A DNA stretch of 60,061 nt from an uncultured Bacteroidales bacterium. Its GTDB lineage: Bacteria > Bacteroidota > Bacteroidia > Bacteroidales > Bacteroidaceae. The position numbers and the translations under genes are program-made. Below the pieces are notes generated by a model. It did no database searches. It saw nothing but the letters and a program-made list of their open reading frames with translations, and was not told the DNA's origin. Where the stretch lies: contig CADCIP010000030.1 of assembly GCA_902801485.1 (NCBI GenBank), positions 1-60,061 on the forward strand. The letters run 5' to 3'. Positions 16,717-26,132 of this stretch are shown in pieces. Numbering within the stretch: position 1 is the stretch's first letter; every line of letters starts with the position of its first letter.

Positions 16717-18897
16717 ATGAAATTAACATATATCATTCTGCCATTGCTGTGTATTTCCACGGTGATGGCAGCTCAAGACAGTATTAAAATACATAATCAT
16801 GCAGAGGACTCTACAGATGTTTTCTTCCGTCATTTGAACTTGAACGAAGTAACGGTGACCGGTGTAACGGGTGATACAAAACGAAAGTATGCCACAGCCC
16901 CCGTAACTATCATTTCACCGAAAGTGCTTAGGGCTACAGCTTCTACCAACATTATAGATGCCATTGCTCATCAACCTGGCGTTAGTCAGTTGACGACGGG
17001 TGGCAGTATTTCAAAACCCATTATCCGTGGACTTGGCTACAATCGTGTTGTAGTAATGAGTGATGGTGTCAGACAGGAGGGACAGCAATGGGGCGATGAG
17101 CACGGTGTGGAAGTAGATGGCAGTAGTGTGGCCTCAGTTGAGATTCTTAAAGGTCCCGCCTCGTTGATGTATGGTTCCGATGCAATGGCAGGTGTTGTAA
17201 TCCTGCATCCTCAGCCGACGATGGCTGAAGGAGAAATGTGTGCAAATGTAAGCTCGGAGTATCAGACAAACAATGGTCTTATCCATTATTCGTTACATAT
17301 GGCCGGCAATAAAAATGGATTTGTGTGGGATGGTAGATTCAGTCAGAAGTTGGCGCACGCATATAAAAACAAGTACGATGGCTATGTTCCTGGTTCACAG
17401 TTCAAAGATTTAGCAGGACGCTTGATGCTGGGTTTAAACAAAAAATGGGGACATTCGCGACTGACAGCGGTGGCCTATAAACTGACACCTGGTATCGTGG
17501 AGGGCGAGCGAGACCTCGAAACAGGAGAATTGGTTCATGATGATGAGTTCACAGGACATGGTTACGGAATGACGTTACCTTTCCAAAGGGTAAAACACTA
17601 TAAAGTTGTGTGGGATAACTTTGTGAATCTGCCCTCGGGCTATATTAAAGCCATCATCGGATATCAGCAGAACCGCCGTCAGGAGTTCGAGGAATCGATG
17701 AACGATTACGAGTTGTATTTCAAACTGCACACACTTACCTATGACCTCCGTTATGTTACCGAAGAGTGGAAAGGCTGGAAGTTTTCGACAGGTCTTGGCG
17801 GCATGTATCAGACTTCGGGTAATCTGGGCGAGGAGTACCTGATTCCCGACTACCGACTTTTCGATTTTGGCATCTATGCTACAGCTACGAAAAACCTTGG
17901 TAAACATTGGCTGTTAAATGGTGGCATAAGATATGACCATCGCGTGTTACACGGAGATGAATTAATTGAAGATGGTAATCAGCGCTTCGAGGATTTCTCC
18001 CGTCACTTCAATGGGGTGACAGGCAGTTTAGGTGCGGTCTGCAATATCAACCAGCATTTTAATCTGCGTATGAATCTGGCCCGAGGCTTTCGCACACCTA
18101 ACATGAGTGAACTTGCATCGAACGGTGTACACGAAGGTTCCATCCGCTATGAATTGGGTAACCAGCAACTTAAAGCCGAATACAGCTTGCAGGCTGACCT
18201 TGGTCTTGATTTCACCTCGCGTTATGTATCTGCACAACTTGCCCTTTTTGCCAACCGCATTAATAACTACATATTCATTCATCGGGTGGCAGATATTATT
18301 GACCCTGATTATCTTACTTATGCCTATACGCAGGGTAATGCCCGTTTGTTAGGCTTTGAAGCGGGAATCGACTTTCATCCTATTCATTCGGTTCACTTCT
18401 CCAACTCCTTCTCGTATGTGGATGCCCAGCTTACATCATATCATCAACCTATTACTTCGGATATGAAATACCTGCCTTTCACACCAGCACCTCGTTGGTC
18501 ATCTGAACTGAAGTGGGAACTTTCGCACCACTCACATACCACTGTTGCCCATCACCATACAACGGATGCTGCTCATCGTTCATTGTTTAACAACTTATAT
18601 ATCGCCGCAGGTATAGACTACTACTTGAAGCAGACACACATCTACAGTGCTGACGATACAGAGACAACAACACCCGCATACGTCCTACTGAATCTGTCGG
18701 TTGGAACAGATGTCCAGTTAAAAGGTAAAAAGGTTGCCGAACTATATATCACCGCAGATAATTTATTGGATAAGGCATACCAGCATCATCTGAGTCGTCT
18801 GAAGTATGCTGATATGAACCTTGTTACTGGACGCCGTGGTGTTTATAATATGGGGCGTAACTTCACATTCAAGGTTGTAGTGCCGATAAAGATGTAA
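16717..18897 (+). CDS. TonB-dependent outer membrane receptor, probably for metal
   Basis: The 726-residue receptor starts at the ATG at 16717, which gives a proper signal peptide (MKLTYIILPLLCISTVMA). A plug domain follows (LNEVTVTGV, NIIDAIAHQPGVSQL, IIRGLGYNRVVVMSDGVRQE, EILKGPASLMYGSDAMAGVV), then a 22-strand-type barrel with the C-terminal block LYITADNLLDKAYQHHLSRLK. Unlike SusC proteins it has no carboxypeptidase-like N-terminal domain. A His-rich stretch (SHHSHTT, AHHHTTDAAH) near 18525-18580 recalls zinc receptors of the ZnuD type. With the Cys/His-rich gene upstream, metal uptake is the best guess (inference). Confidence 0.87.
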   Translation: MKLTYIILPLLCISTVMAAQDSIKIHNHAEDSTDVFFRHLNLNEVTVTGVTGDTKRKYATAPVTIISPKVLRATASTNIIDAIAHQPGVSQLTTGGSISKPIIRGLGYNRVVVMSDGVRQEGQQWGDEHGVEVDGSSVASVEILKGPASLMYGSDAMAGVVILHPQPTMAEGEMCANVSSEYQTNNGLIHYSLHMAGNKNGFVWDGRFSQKLAHAYKNKYDGYVPGSQFKDLAGRLMLGLNKKWGHSRLTAVAYKLTPGIVEGERDLETGELVHDDEFTGHGYGMTLPFQRVKHYKVVWDNFVNLPSGYIKAIIGYQQNRRQEFEESMNDYELYFKLHTLTYDLRYVTEEWKGWKFSTGLGGMYQTSGNLGEEYLIPDYRLFDFGIYATATKNLGKHWLLNGGIRYDHRVLHGDELIEDGNQRFEDFSRHFNGVTGSLGAVCNINQHFNLRMNLARGFRTPNMSELASNGVHEGSIRYELGNQQLKAEYSLQADLGLDFTSRYVSAQLALFANRINNYIFIHRVADIIDPDYLTYAYTQGNARLLGFEAGIDFHPIHSVHFSNSFSYVDAQLTSYHQPITSDMKYLPFTPAPRWSSELKWELSHHSHTTVAHHHTTDAAHRSLFNNLYIAAGIDYYLKQTHIYSADDTETTTPAYVLLNLSVGTDVQLKGKKVAELYITADNLLDKAYQHHLSRLKYADMNLVTGRRGVYNMGRNFTFKVVVPIKM

Positions 18898-18918
18898 TAA
18901 GTGGACAGGCTATACCTG

Positions 18919-18965
18919 AAGCGGAAGCCTTACTTGGCAATTATTTCTTCGATAGGCTTCCGCTT
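18919..18965. terminator. Hairpin between convergent TonB receptor and nitroreductase genes
   Basis: A perfect 12-bp inverted repeat (AAGCGGAAGCCT at 18919-18930 and AGGCTTCCGCTT at 18954-18965, 23-nt spacer) is followed on the plus strand by CTTTTCTTT. The stem overlaps the last codons of the nitroreductase gene. It most likely ends the TonB receptor transcript. Confidence 0.65.
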
Positions 18966-19430
18966 CTTTTCTTTCCACTCGTCGGCAGGGTATCCAAGAG
19001 GAATCAGGACCGCAGCTTCCTCGTTATCAGCAAGTCCAAAAGATTCCTTGCAACGTTTAGCATCAAAGTTACATACCCAGCAAGTGCTTAGTCCCTGCTC
19101 GGTCGCAGCCAGACAAAGGTGCTCGACAGCAATGGCAATGTCGATGTCGCCATGATGTTTGCCGTCCGATCTTACCCACTCTTCGTCATGCAGGATGGAT
19201 GCAATGATGATGACAGGAGCCGTAGAAATCCAATCACGGTTGTAACATTGGCAGATTTTCTTTCTGTCTTCTTCGTTACTGATGATTCGGAATTTCCATG
19301 GCTGTCTGTTTACTGCAGAAGGAGCAAACCGCACACATTCCATGATGTAGTCCAGCTTTTCTTGTTCAACACTTGTAGGCTGATAGTTCCTACAGCTATA
19401 CCTCGCTTTAACTAATTCAAATAGGTTCAT
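18930..19430 (-). CDS. Nitroreductase-family FMN oxidoreductase
   Basis: The 166-residue cytoplasmic protein shows nitroreductase-fold signatures: RYSCRNYQP at the FMN phosphate site, RFAPSAVNRQPWKF, and the C-terminal part DIDIAIAVEHLCLAATEQGLSTCWVC with VLIPLGYPAD. Such enzymes use NAD(P)H and FMN to reduce nitro compounds, quinones or flavins. It is short but within the range of the compact subgroup. It is convergent with the TonB receptor and divergent from GH35. The physiological substrate is unknown. Confidence 0.87.
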   Translation of the reverse strand: MNLFELVKARYSCRNYQPTSVEQEKLDYIMECVRFAPSAVNRQPWKFRIISNEEDRKKICQCYNRDWISTAPVIIIASILHDEEWVRSDGKHHGDIDIAIAVEHLCLAATEQGLSTCWVCNFDAKRCKESFGLADNEEAAVLIPLGYPADEWKEKKRKPIEEIIAK

Positions 19431-19487
19431 AATTCTGTTAATTAGTAATATCGGCTGTAAAAATAATGATTAATTGGAAATTAAGTG

Positions 19488-19495
19488 TATATTTG
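19488..19495 (+). promoter_or_regulatory. -7 element of the GH35 operon
   Basis: TATATTTG matches the consensus 36 bp before the ATG. No good -33 element is seen at the usual spacing. Confidence 0.5.
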
Positions 19496-19530
19496 CAACA
19501 AAAATATAACAAAATAGCATGAATCTATAA

Positions 19531-21603
19531 ATGAAAGATATACTGAAAACCATTTTTTATACGGCTACTTTACTGACAAGCTGTATTATCATTAAAGCAC
19601 AAGATATTCCTACTGTAACATGGGACAGTAAGAGCCTGATGATTGACGGACAACGTGTCTGTCCTGTAATGGGTGAAGTGCACTATTCCCGCATCCCTGC
19701 CGAAGAATGGGCTGACGAGATAAGAAAAGTAAAGGAAGGTGGCGTGACTTTAATCGCCACATACGTTTTCTGGAACCATATTGAGGAACAGGAGGGTATC
19801 TTCCGTTGGGATGGTCAGCGATCTTTACGCAGTTTTCTGGAGGTTTGCAAGCAGGAACAGATGCCTGTTGTTCTGCGCATAGGACCATTCTGCCATGGTG
19901 AAGTTCGTAACGGCGGTTTCCCGGATTGGATATTCGCAAAAGGTTTGAAACTGCGTGATACAAATCCGGCATTTCTGGCTTATGTGGAGAAACTGTACCG
20001 CCAGATCTTTACTCAGGTTCAGGGTTTACAGTGGAAAGATGGCGGCCCTGTGATTGCAGCCCAATTCGATAATGAATTCCGTGGTCGTGGCGAATATCTG
20101 ATGACATTGAAGGGGATTGCTGAGAAAGTGGGGTTTGACTTGCCTTTCTACACGCGCACCGGATGGCCTGAGTTGCGTACTCCTGTGCCCTTTGGTGAGA
20201 TGCTGCCCCTATATGGCGACTATGCTGATGGGTTTTGGGACAAGGATATCAGCGAAGGCTGCGGCAGTTACTACAAAGCATTTAACTTCAAGGCCTTTCG
20301 CTCATCTACAGCCATCGGCACAGACTTGCTTGGCCAACAAGAAGAAAAGGTGAATGCAGGCGATAATCAGTATCCCTATTTTACATGCGAACTGGGTGGT
20401 GGCATGGCTACGGCCTATCATCGAAGACCGTACCTATATCCAGAGGATGCCTATTCAATGGCTTTGGTCAAGTTGGGAAGCGGTTCTAATCTTCTGGGTT
20501 ACTATATGTATCATGGTGGCTCTAATCCGGAAGGCATGCTTAATAATCTGAATGAGTGTCAGACTTCTCCTGGAACGGCTAATAATGATTTGCCTGTTGT
20601 AACTTACGACTTTCAGGCACCGCTGGGCGAGTTCGGGCAGCCTTATCCCCACTATTACAAGTTACGTCCTCTGCATCTTTTTATGCACGACTGGGGCAAT
20701 GTTCTTGCACCTATGGAAGCATCCTTCCCGTCTCCTCAGAATTTGAAGAAAGGTGAGGATACACAGCTTAGATGGAGCGTAAGAAGTAAAAAGTCTGGTA
20801 AAGAATCAACTTCCGGTTTTATTTTCATCAACAACTATGAGCGTTTCTGCAAGCTCAGCGAAAAGAAAAACGTACAGCTGGAAGCCTGTGGTGTTAAACT
20901 GCCCAAGTTAACTATTCCCAGTGGCTGTATGGCAATTTTCCCTGTGAATATTGATAGAATCCGTTATGCAACGGCACAGTTGGTGGCCCGTAGGGAGGGT
21001 AAAATCTATATGATGCAAATTCAGGGTATTCCCACCACCATCAGTATGCAAAATGGTAAAACACTCAGAAATCTTAAGCCAGGCGGAACAAATAAACCTG
21101 TTTGTGAAAATATATATTTGCTTACAAATCAAGAAGCTGAACAACTTTTATTGGACGAGAAATTTAAAATAAAAGAAAGCGTTTTAAACACCGATGATAA
21201 TATCCAATTTCAGAAAGTCAAGGAGGCCGGTCCTCTTCGCTCTATTGTAAAAGGTAATGCAAAGGTTGCAGCGGCTCCTTCAGAGGAGGATTGGTTGCAG
21301 GCTGCCATATATAAAATAACATTGCCGAAGGATTCTTCATTCTTCACTTTTCATTCTTCATTATTATCTATCAACTATCGGGGTGACTGCGCTCGTCTTT
21401 ATGCCGATGACCGTTTAGTGGCCGATAATTTTTACTATGGCCGTCCATTTCAATATGGTCTTTGGCGTTTACCTGGAAACACGAAGAAACTGGAATTGCG
21501 CATTTTGCCGCTTCAACCAGACGCACCTATCTATATGCCAGAAGAGGCAGACAAAGAACCTGGTGAACAGGTTAAAAGCATAAAATATGAGATAATCCAA
21601 TAA
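19531..21603 (+). CDS. Secreted GH35 beta-galactosidase
   Basis: GH35 retaining enzymes remove terminal beta-galactose from glycans such as pectic galactan, xyloglucan or mucin chains. The 690-residue protein has an N-terminal signal segment and the TIM barrel opening MIDGQRVCPVMGEVHYSRIP. Acid/base Glu182 lies in AQFDNEFRG and the nucleophile candidate Glu287 in FTCELGGG; YYMYHGGSNPEG is also typical. C-terminal beta domains follow. A simple repeat is inserted in frame at residues 601-611 (SSFFTFHSSLLS). The phosphodiester glycosidase fusion follows after 18 bp in the same operon. Confidence 0.9.
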   Translation: MKDILKTIFYTATLLTSCIIIKAQDIPTVTWDSKSLMIDGQRVCPVMGEVHYSRIPAEEWADEIRKVKEGGVTLIATYVFWNHIEEQEGIFRWDGQRSLRSFLEVCKQEQMPVVLRIGPFCHGEVRNGGFPDWIFAKGLKLRDTNPAFLAYVEKLYRQIFTQVQGLQWKDGGPVIAAQFDNEFRGRGEYLMTLKGIAEKVGFDLPFYTRTGWPELRTPVPFGEMLPLYGDYADGFWDKDISEGCGSYYKAFNFKAFRSSTAIGTDLLGQQEEKVNAGDNQYPYFTCELGGGMATAYHRRPYLYPEDAYSMALVKLGSGSNLLGYYMYHGGSNPEGMLNNLNECQTSPGTANNDLPVVTYDFQAPLGEFGQPYPHYYKLRPLHLFMHDWGNVLAPMEASFPSPQNLKKGEDTQLRWSVRSKKSGKESTSGFIFINNYERFCKLSEKKNVQLEACGVKLPKLTIPSGCMAIFPVNIDRIRYATAQLVARREGKIYMMQIQGIPTTISMQNGKTLRNLKPGGTNKPVCENIYLLTNQEAEQLLLDEKFKIKESVLNTDDNIQFQKVKEAGPLRSIVKGNAKVAAAPSEEDWLQAAIYKITLPKDSSFFTFHSSLLSINYRGDCARLYADDRLVADNFYYGRPFQYGLWRLPGNTKKLELRILPLQPDAPIYMPEEADKEPGEQVKSIKYEIIQ
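21332..21363. repeat. TTCTTCATTCTTCAC simple repeat inside the GH35 gene
   Basis: The run consists of three imperfect TTCTTCA/TTTTCA units and encodes SSFFTFHSSLLS. It is low in complexity against ordinary codon usage around it, and the same motif in reverse complement lies in the intergenic repeat near 9600-9630. Confidence 0.6.
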
Positions 21604-21621
21604 AATCTTTAAATAACTGAT

Positions 21622-24600
21622 ATGAGAAGGACTACACAAATTTTCCGTTTTCCAATTCTGCTGTTATTTCTCGTCATCACAGCAATAGCACGAAGTGAGT
21701 CAAAATATGCGTCAATATTACGAGATGCTAACTGGGGATGGAAGAATCGCAACGGAGTTGAGTACGGCAAGGCAAGTTTTACAGACCTCTACGGCAGTGC
21801 ACAGATAATATCGATTGCCAGATACTCTGAATCATCGATGGCAACCATGCTATACGTCAAGGAGCACTCAAAGCAAGGAACCAATAGCCTTGCTGCTGAA
21901 ACTGATGCAATGGCAGCCATTAATGGCAGCTACTTCAACATGACCACATGCACCTCTACGACTGCACTCTGGCTTTACGGCAGTGAAATAGCTTCCACAG
22001 CCCCAGAAGAGTTTGCCCGATGCAATGGTATCATAGGCTTTAAGGACGGAGTGTTTTCGCTTGAACCGTGCAACTCATCTACTACTGCCGGTCAATTTGC
22101 AGCATGGGGCAAAAAGTACGATAGCTATGTGGTTTCCGGACCTATAATCCGACGGGGTGGTGTGAGTATGGATGTCAATATCGGCGGGGAAGGTTTCTAT
22201 GGACCACATCCGCGTACGATGCTTGGCAGATGTGCAGACGGAACAGTATATATGGTTGTAGCTGAGGGCCGTATAGAAGGTGCTACTGGCATGTCGTTGG
22301 GAAATATGCTCAAACTGGCAGAAGATTTTGGTATGACGGATGCCATAAACTTGGATGGAGGCGGTTCTTCAACACTTTGGGTGAATGGCGAGGGTATAAT
22401 CAACCGGCTCAGTGGTGGTGCCGTACGCAATGTGCCTAATATCATTACGGCAACTTCCAGAGAACTTCTGCCTACCGCAGACGATATGACTGTTGACGGC
22501 ATCAAATACATGTTTACCAACTACAATACCGTTGCAGTTACTTACCCTAATACCAACCAACCTTCATCAGCCAATCCTTGTACATACAGTGGCGAGATAA
22601 CGATTCCTGCAAATGTTACAATTAAAGGAAAATCCTACGCCGTGACTGCCATTGCCGACTATGCCTTCCAGTATGCTAATATCACAGCGCTAAACTTACC
22701 CGAGGGAATTACCAAGTTAGGATATAAATCTATTTATCAGACTCAGCTTACAGAGATTGTGGTGCCAAATTCCGTGACAGTAATGGACTACGAAGCACTG
22801 GGTTATAACAAAGTTCTTGAAAAGATAACCTTTGGCGAGAATATTGCTGCCAATACGTGGGGTGATAAATTATGTATTTACGGAGGCAAGAAATACGAGG
22901 TGTATATGAACTGCGATGCTGTGCCCCAGCTGCGTTCTTATACATTCGACTTTACAGGAGCAAACGTACACGTACGTCCCTCGATGTACAAAGCTTTTGT
23001 TAAAGATGCAGCGTGGAGTAATTACAATATTATAGGCGACTTATGGACAAAGTACACCTACGACGACTTACTAAAGGTGCTAAATGAGTATATTCCAAAA
23101 GTGCCGACTGGAGATGCCGTAGGCACCGACCCAGGCTGCTATTCGGTAAGCACGGTAAAAGCCCTGAGGGATGCAGTTGCCGAAGCTCAGGCATTAGACG
23201 AGAATGCTACTTTGGAACAACTCAATAAAGCTATCAACGGAATCCTGGTTGCTTACGAAGCTCTTTACTGTTACCCGCTTGATGAAGGCTATTATTATAT
23301 CGAGAACGTGTGTTTTCCGGGTTATGTTCTGCAAGGTGATGCATCCAATGCCAGTAAAGACGGGCTGAAGGCGGTTGCTCTTACAGACTTGGAAACACCG
23401 CCTTATTTCAAGCTAACGCGTAAGAACGGAAACTGGCTCATACAATGTAACGACAACGGAATGTATGTGGGTACTGTAATAGGAGGAAACAGTAACGGAA
23501 GAGCTATATCACTGACAGATGATGCACGTTATGGACAATTGATAACGTGGGTTGGAGGAGGACAGTTTAAGATACAAGGCAGTTCAACCTATCCATATAG
23601 TTATACCGGAAGCAGGGTGAGGGTATATAACTATCCCGCAGGCGGTAATTTAGAAACACGCCAAATGTGGCACCTGCATCCTGCAACTTCCGATATGTTC
23701 GGTATGGATTACAATCTGGAGAACGACAGAGTGCGCGGTTTTGTTCACGATTTCGAATATACCGAGAATGATGCCAGTAAGGTTAGTTCCTATAACGTAA
23801 ATCCACCAATTCGTCGCGACTGGCCAATGCCAGTGAACATATGTTGGACGCGAGATACAACAGCTAACGCGCAGCAGATTACCTGGAGCGAGTCCCCCGA
23901 TTTTACAGAAGCCGTGACTCGAGAAGTGCCTGCGGAATCAGCTTCATACGAAATCTACAATCTAATTCCCGAACGTACTTATTACTGTAAAGTTGAGGCT
24001 ATCACAAAAGATGAACAATATGCATCTAACGACGTTCTTGCCAATTTCTCTTTCACCACTACAGGCAGGATGCGACATCTTAAAGCCGATGGTACTGCTA
24101 ATGTTCGCGACTTGGGCGGTTGGCCTACGACATGTGGCAGGCCTATTAAATACGGAAAGATATTCAGAGGTGCAGAGTTAGACGGTGGTCATACCCTGGA
24201 GTCAGAAGGGATAGAGGCATTACTCAATGCCGGTATAAAGGCTGATCTGGATTTGCGGAGCGACAGCGAAGCAAAAAATATCACAAAGTCTGTGTTGGGT
24301 AGAGGTAGTGTTTACAAACGCACACCGTTGGGACAGACTGCCAGTCATATGGAAGGTCTGACCAATTCGAGGAATACGTATAGGACTGCTGTGCAGTTTG
24401 TCCTGTCATGTGTGAAGATAGACAGGCCCGTCTATTTTCATTGTGCCATCGGTCGTGACAGGACTGGTACCCTTGCCTTCTTGCTGGAAGGCGTACTTGG
24501 TATGAGCAAGAGTGATATATATAAAGATTACGAGTTGACCAATTTCTCCTACTTCAACACACCGTGTAGCAAAAATCAACTCGATGAAATGTTTTCAATG

Positions 24601-24873
24601 ATCGAAGCACTCGAGGGGGAGACCTTGGAACAGAAGTTTCGCACATACTTTGTTTCCAAACTCAACATCAGCAACAAAGAAATCGATACTTTCCGTGATA
24701 AGATGCTCGGTACCGACGAAGAAGTTACCGGATTATTTGATAAGCCAAATAGCCTGAAAGGCCCGGAGACGGTAGATTTTATATATAATCTCTCAGGACA
24801 GCGGATATCTGCTTCATCTGTTCTAACTAAGGGAATCAATATAAAAGGTGGGAAAAAAATATTGATGCCCTAA
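21622..24873 (+). CDS. Multidomain secreted phosphodiester glycosidase-tyrosine phosphatase fusion
   Basis: The 1083-residue exported protein joins several modules. Residues about 30-290 form a phosphodiester glycosidase (NAGPA/DUF2233-type) domain with MAAINGSYFN, HPRTMLGR and NLDGGGSSTLW (Asp245). About 290-460 is a BspA-like leucine-rich region (ITIPANVTIKGKSYAVTAI). About 505-565 is a FIVAR-like helical segment, about 565-690 a ricin-like trefoil, and about 710-820 a fibronectin type III domain. About 825-1040 is a tyrosine phosphatase of the Y_phosphatase3 type with DLDLRSDSEA and the P-loop HCAIGRDRTG (Cys941, Arg947). The end carries the shared C-terminal tail (YNLSGQRI). The glycosidase family uncaps GlcNAc-1-phosphodiesters. 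The combined role is unknown. Confidence 0.85.
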   Translation: MRRTTQIFRFPILLLFLVITAIARSESKYASILRDANWGWKNRNGVEYGKASFTDLYGSAQIISIARYSESSMATMLYVKEHSKQGTNSLAAETDAMAAINGSYFNMTTCTSTTALWLYGSEIASTAPEEFARCNGIIGFKDGVFSLEPCNSSTTAGQFAAWGKKYDSYVVSGPIIRRGGVSMDVNIGGEGFYGPHPRTMLGRCADGTVYMVVAEGRIEGATGMSLGNMLKLAEDFGMTDAINLDGGGSSTLWVNGEGIINRLSGGAVRNVPNIITATSRELLPTADDMTVDGIKYMFTNYNTVAVTYPNTNQPSSANPCTYSGEITIPANVTIKGKSYAVTAIADYAFQYANITALNLPEGITKLGYKSIYQTQLTEIVVPNSVTVMDYEALGYNKVLEKITFGENIAANTWGDKLCIYGGKKYEVYMNCDAVPQLRSYTFDFTGANVHVRPSMYKAFVKDAAWSNYNIIGDLWTKYTYDDLLKVLNEYIPKVPTGDAVGTDPGCYSVSTVKALRDAVAEAQALDENATLEQLNKAINGILVAYEALYCYPLDEGYYYIENVCFPGYVLQGDASNASKDGLKAVALTDLETPPYFKLTRKNGNWLIQCNDNGMYVGTVIGGNSNGRAISLTDDARYGQLITWVGGGQFKIQGSSTYPYSYTGSRVRVYNYPAGGNLETRQMWHLHPATSDMFGMDYNLENDRVRGFVHDFEYTENDASKVSSYNVNPPIRRDWPMPVNICWTRDTTANAQQITWSESPDFTEAVTREVPAESASYEIYNLIPERTYYCKVEAITKDEQYASNDVLANFSFTTTGRMRHLKADGTANVRDLGGWPTTCGRPIKYGKIFRGAELDGGHTLESEGIEALLNAGIKADLDLRSDSEAKNITKSVLGRGSVYKRTPLGQTASHMEGLTNSRNTYRTAVQFVLSCVKIDRPVYFHCAIGRDRTGTLAFLLEGVLGMSKSDIYKDYELTNFSYFNTPCSKNQLDEMFSMIEALEGETLEQKFRTYFVSKLNISNKEIDTFRDKMLGTDEEVTGLFDKPNSLKGPETVDFIYNLSGQRISASSVLTKGINIKGGKKILMP

Positions 24874-24905
24874 TTTGTTTTTTCTCTCACTTAATCGTAC
24901 CTTTG
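24872..24905 (+). repeat. First copy of a duplicated 34-bp promoter segment
   Basis: This segment starts at the stop codon of the fusion gene and ends in TACCTTTG. It is identical to 24948-24981, 76 bp downstream. TTTG at 24875-24878 lies 19 bp before that -7 box, so each copy could act as a promoter. Confidence 0.75.
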
Positions 24906-24933
24906 GCAAATCGCCGAAGTGTACTCACGTTCG

Positions 24934-24960
24934 GAAAAAATCAAATAAATTTGTTTTTTC
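24934..24960. terminator. AT-rich hairpin next to the second promoter copy
   Basis: GAAAAAA-T-CAAAT pairs with ATTTG-TTTTTTC around a 2-nt loop, and a smaller hairpin CCGAAGTG/CACGTTCGG lies just before it. The structure could end transcription from the upstream gene or first promoter copy. Confidence 0.5.
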
Positions 24961-24981
24961 TCTCACTTAATCGTACCTTTG
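24948..24981 (+). promoter_or_regulatory. Promoter of the coiled-coil/alpha-alpha-barrel operon (second copy)
   Basis: TTTG at 24951-24953 region and TACCTTTG at 24974-24981 form the promoter about 20 bp before the ATG at 25002. The segment is an exact copy of 24872-24905. Confidence 0.7.
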
Positions 24982-25001
24982 CAGTGAAATTTTAATAAAT
25001 C

Positions 25002-26132
25002 ATGAAGAGTATAAGAATATTTTGGATAATTGTGCTACTTTTTGGCACTATGACTTCATTCGCACAGGAGGAGGTTAATATCTATAATGCTGAAAGTATT
25101 CAGAAGTATCTTAAAGAACGAATTGCTGAGACAAAAGCCAGACAGAAAGAAGCGAGAGAAGCTCAGAAAGCAGTTGATAAAGAGATGCGTACCTTGCAGC
25201 GGGATCTGGAGAAATCACGTGCTCAGGCAGTTAGAGACCGTCAACGCATTAAGGCTGCACAGAAAAGTGGAAAGTTTTACCAGCCCAAACCATACGTTCC
25301 AGAAGAACTGAAGAAGCAGAATGTAAAGGAAACACAACCTAATCTTAGCAAAGAGGAGCGTGAAAAACTCGAGGCAGAACAGAAACTGAAAACCCAGGCT
25401 GCAAAGAATCAGGCTAAACAACAGGCTGATAAAGCCAAGATAATGAGCAAGAAAGGTAATGCTCGCGAGAGAGCTGAACTGCGTGCTTCTGCGCGACAGC
25501 AGAAACTGCGCCGTAAAGAAAAGGCTGCAGAGGACAAACTGAAATCAAAGTTAGCTAAAGAAGAAGCAAAGAATGCTAAGCCTGAGGATGGCGAAACTGA
25601 AGGGAAAGATGGTAAAGCTGTTGAGAAACTTGATAAAGCGAAGGAAGATGCTCCTAAGGATGCAAAGTCTGAGAATCCGAAATCAGACACTCCTAAAGAG
25701 GAAAAAGTAGAAAAGCCGAAAGCCGAGACAACAAAAACAGAGGAACCAAAGGAGGAAATAAAGGAATCGACCGAAAAGGCTGCAGAGAAAGCTGAAATGA
25801 AAGCAGATAAGGCTGCTGAGAAAAGTGAGAAAGCAGCAGATAAGGCTGCAGAGAAACAAGAGAAGGCTGTAGAAAAAGCAGCTAAAAAAGAAAATGCCAA
25901 AGTAGCCGAAGAAGAAGCTAAAGCAAAAAAGGAAGCTGCCAGGGTAAAAAAAGCAGAGACACCAAAGAAAACTCCCGAACAGGTTGCTGAAGAGAAAGCA
26001 AAGCAGAAAGAACTGAAACAGCAAGAGAAAGAATCAAAGAAAAAATATAGCTTGCGTGAACAGCGAGCTAAAGCTGTAGCTGAACAAAAGGCAAGAGAGA
26101 ATGCAGAAAAAGAAGAAAAAGACGCGGAATAA
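25002..26132 (+). CDS. Secreted Lys/Glu/Ala-rich coiled-coil protein
   Basis: No family was recognised. The 376-residue protein has a signal peptide (IFWIIVLLFGTMTSFA). Almost the whole mature part is charged helix: long heptad-like runs of K, E, A and Q (AEKAAEKAEMKADKAAEK) broken by one Pro-containing stretch (residues about 95-115, QPKPYVPEELKKQN) and a more acidic PKxD/PKEE part (about 200-255). This recalls TolA-like periplasmic spacer helices, although similarity can come from composition alone. There is no C-terminal globular domain. Its stop codon touches the ATG of the next gene, implying translational coupling and a shared function. Confidence 0.65.
   Translation: MKSIRIFWIIVLLFGTMTSFAQEEVNIYNAESIQKYLKERIAETKARQKEAREAQKAVDKEMRTLQRDLEKSRAQAVRDRQRIKAAQKSGKFYQPKPYVPEELKKQNVKETQPNLSKEEREKLEAEQKLKTQAAKNQAKQQADKAKIMSKKGNARERAELRASARQQKLRRKEKAAEDKLKSKLAKEEAKNAKPEDGETEGKDGKAVEKLDKAKEDAPKDAKSENPKSDTPKEEKVEKPKAETTKTEEPKEEIKESTEKAAEKAEMKADKAAEKSEKAADKAAEKQEKAVEKAAKKENAKVAEEEAKAKKEAARVKKAETPKKTPEQVAEEKAKQKELKQQEKESKKKYSLREQRAKAVAEQKARENAEKEEKDAE

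Noticed and set aside
25409-26024. Ser/Phe-rich open frames antisense to the coiled-coil gene
   Set aside because: They are the complement of a Lys/Glu/Ala-rich coding sequence, which automatically gives Phe/Ser/Leu-rich antisense frames.
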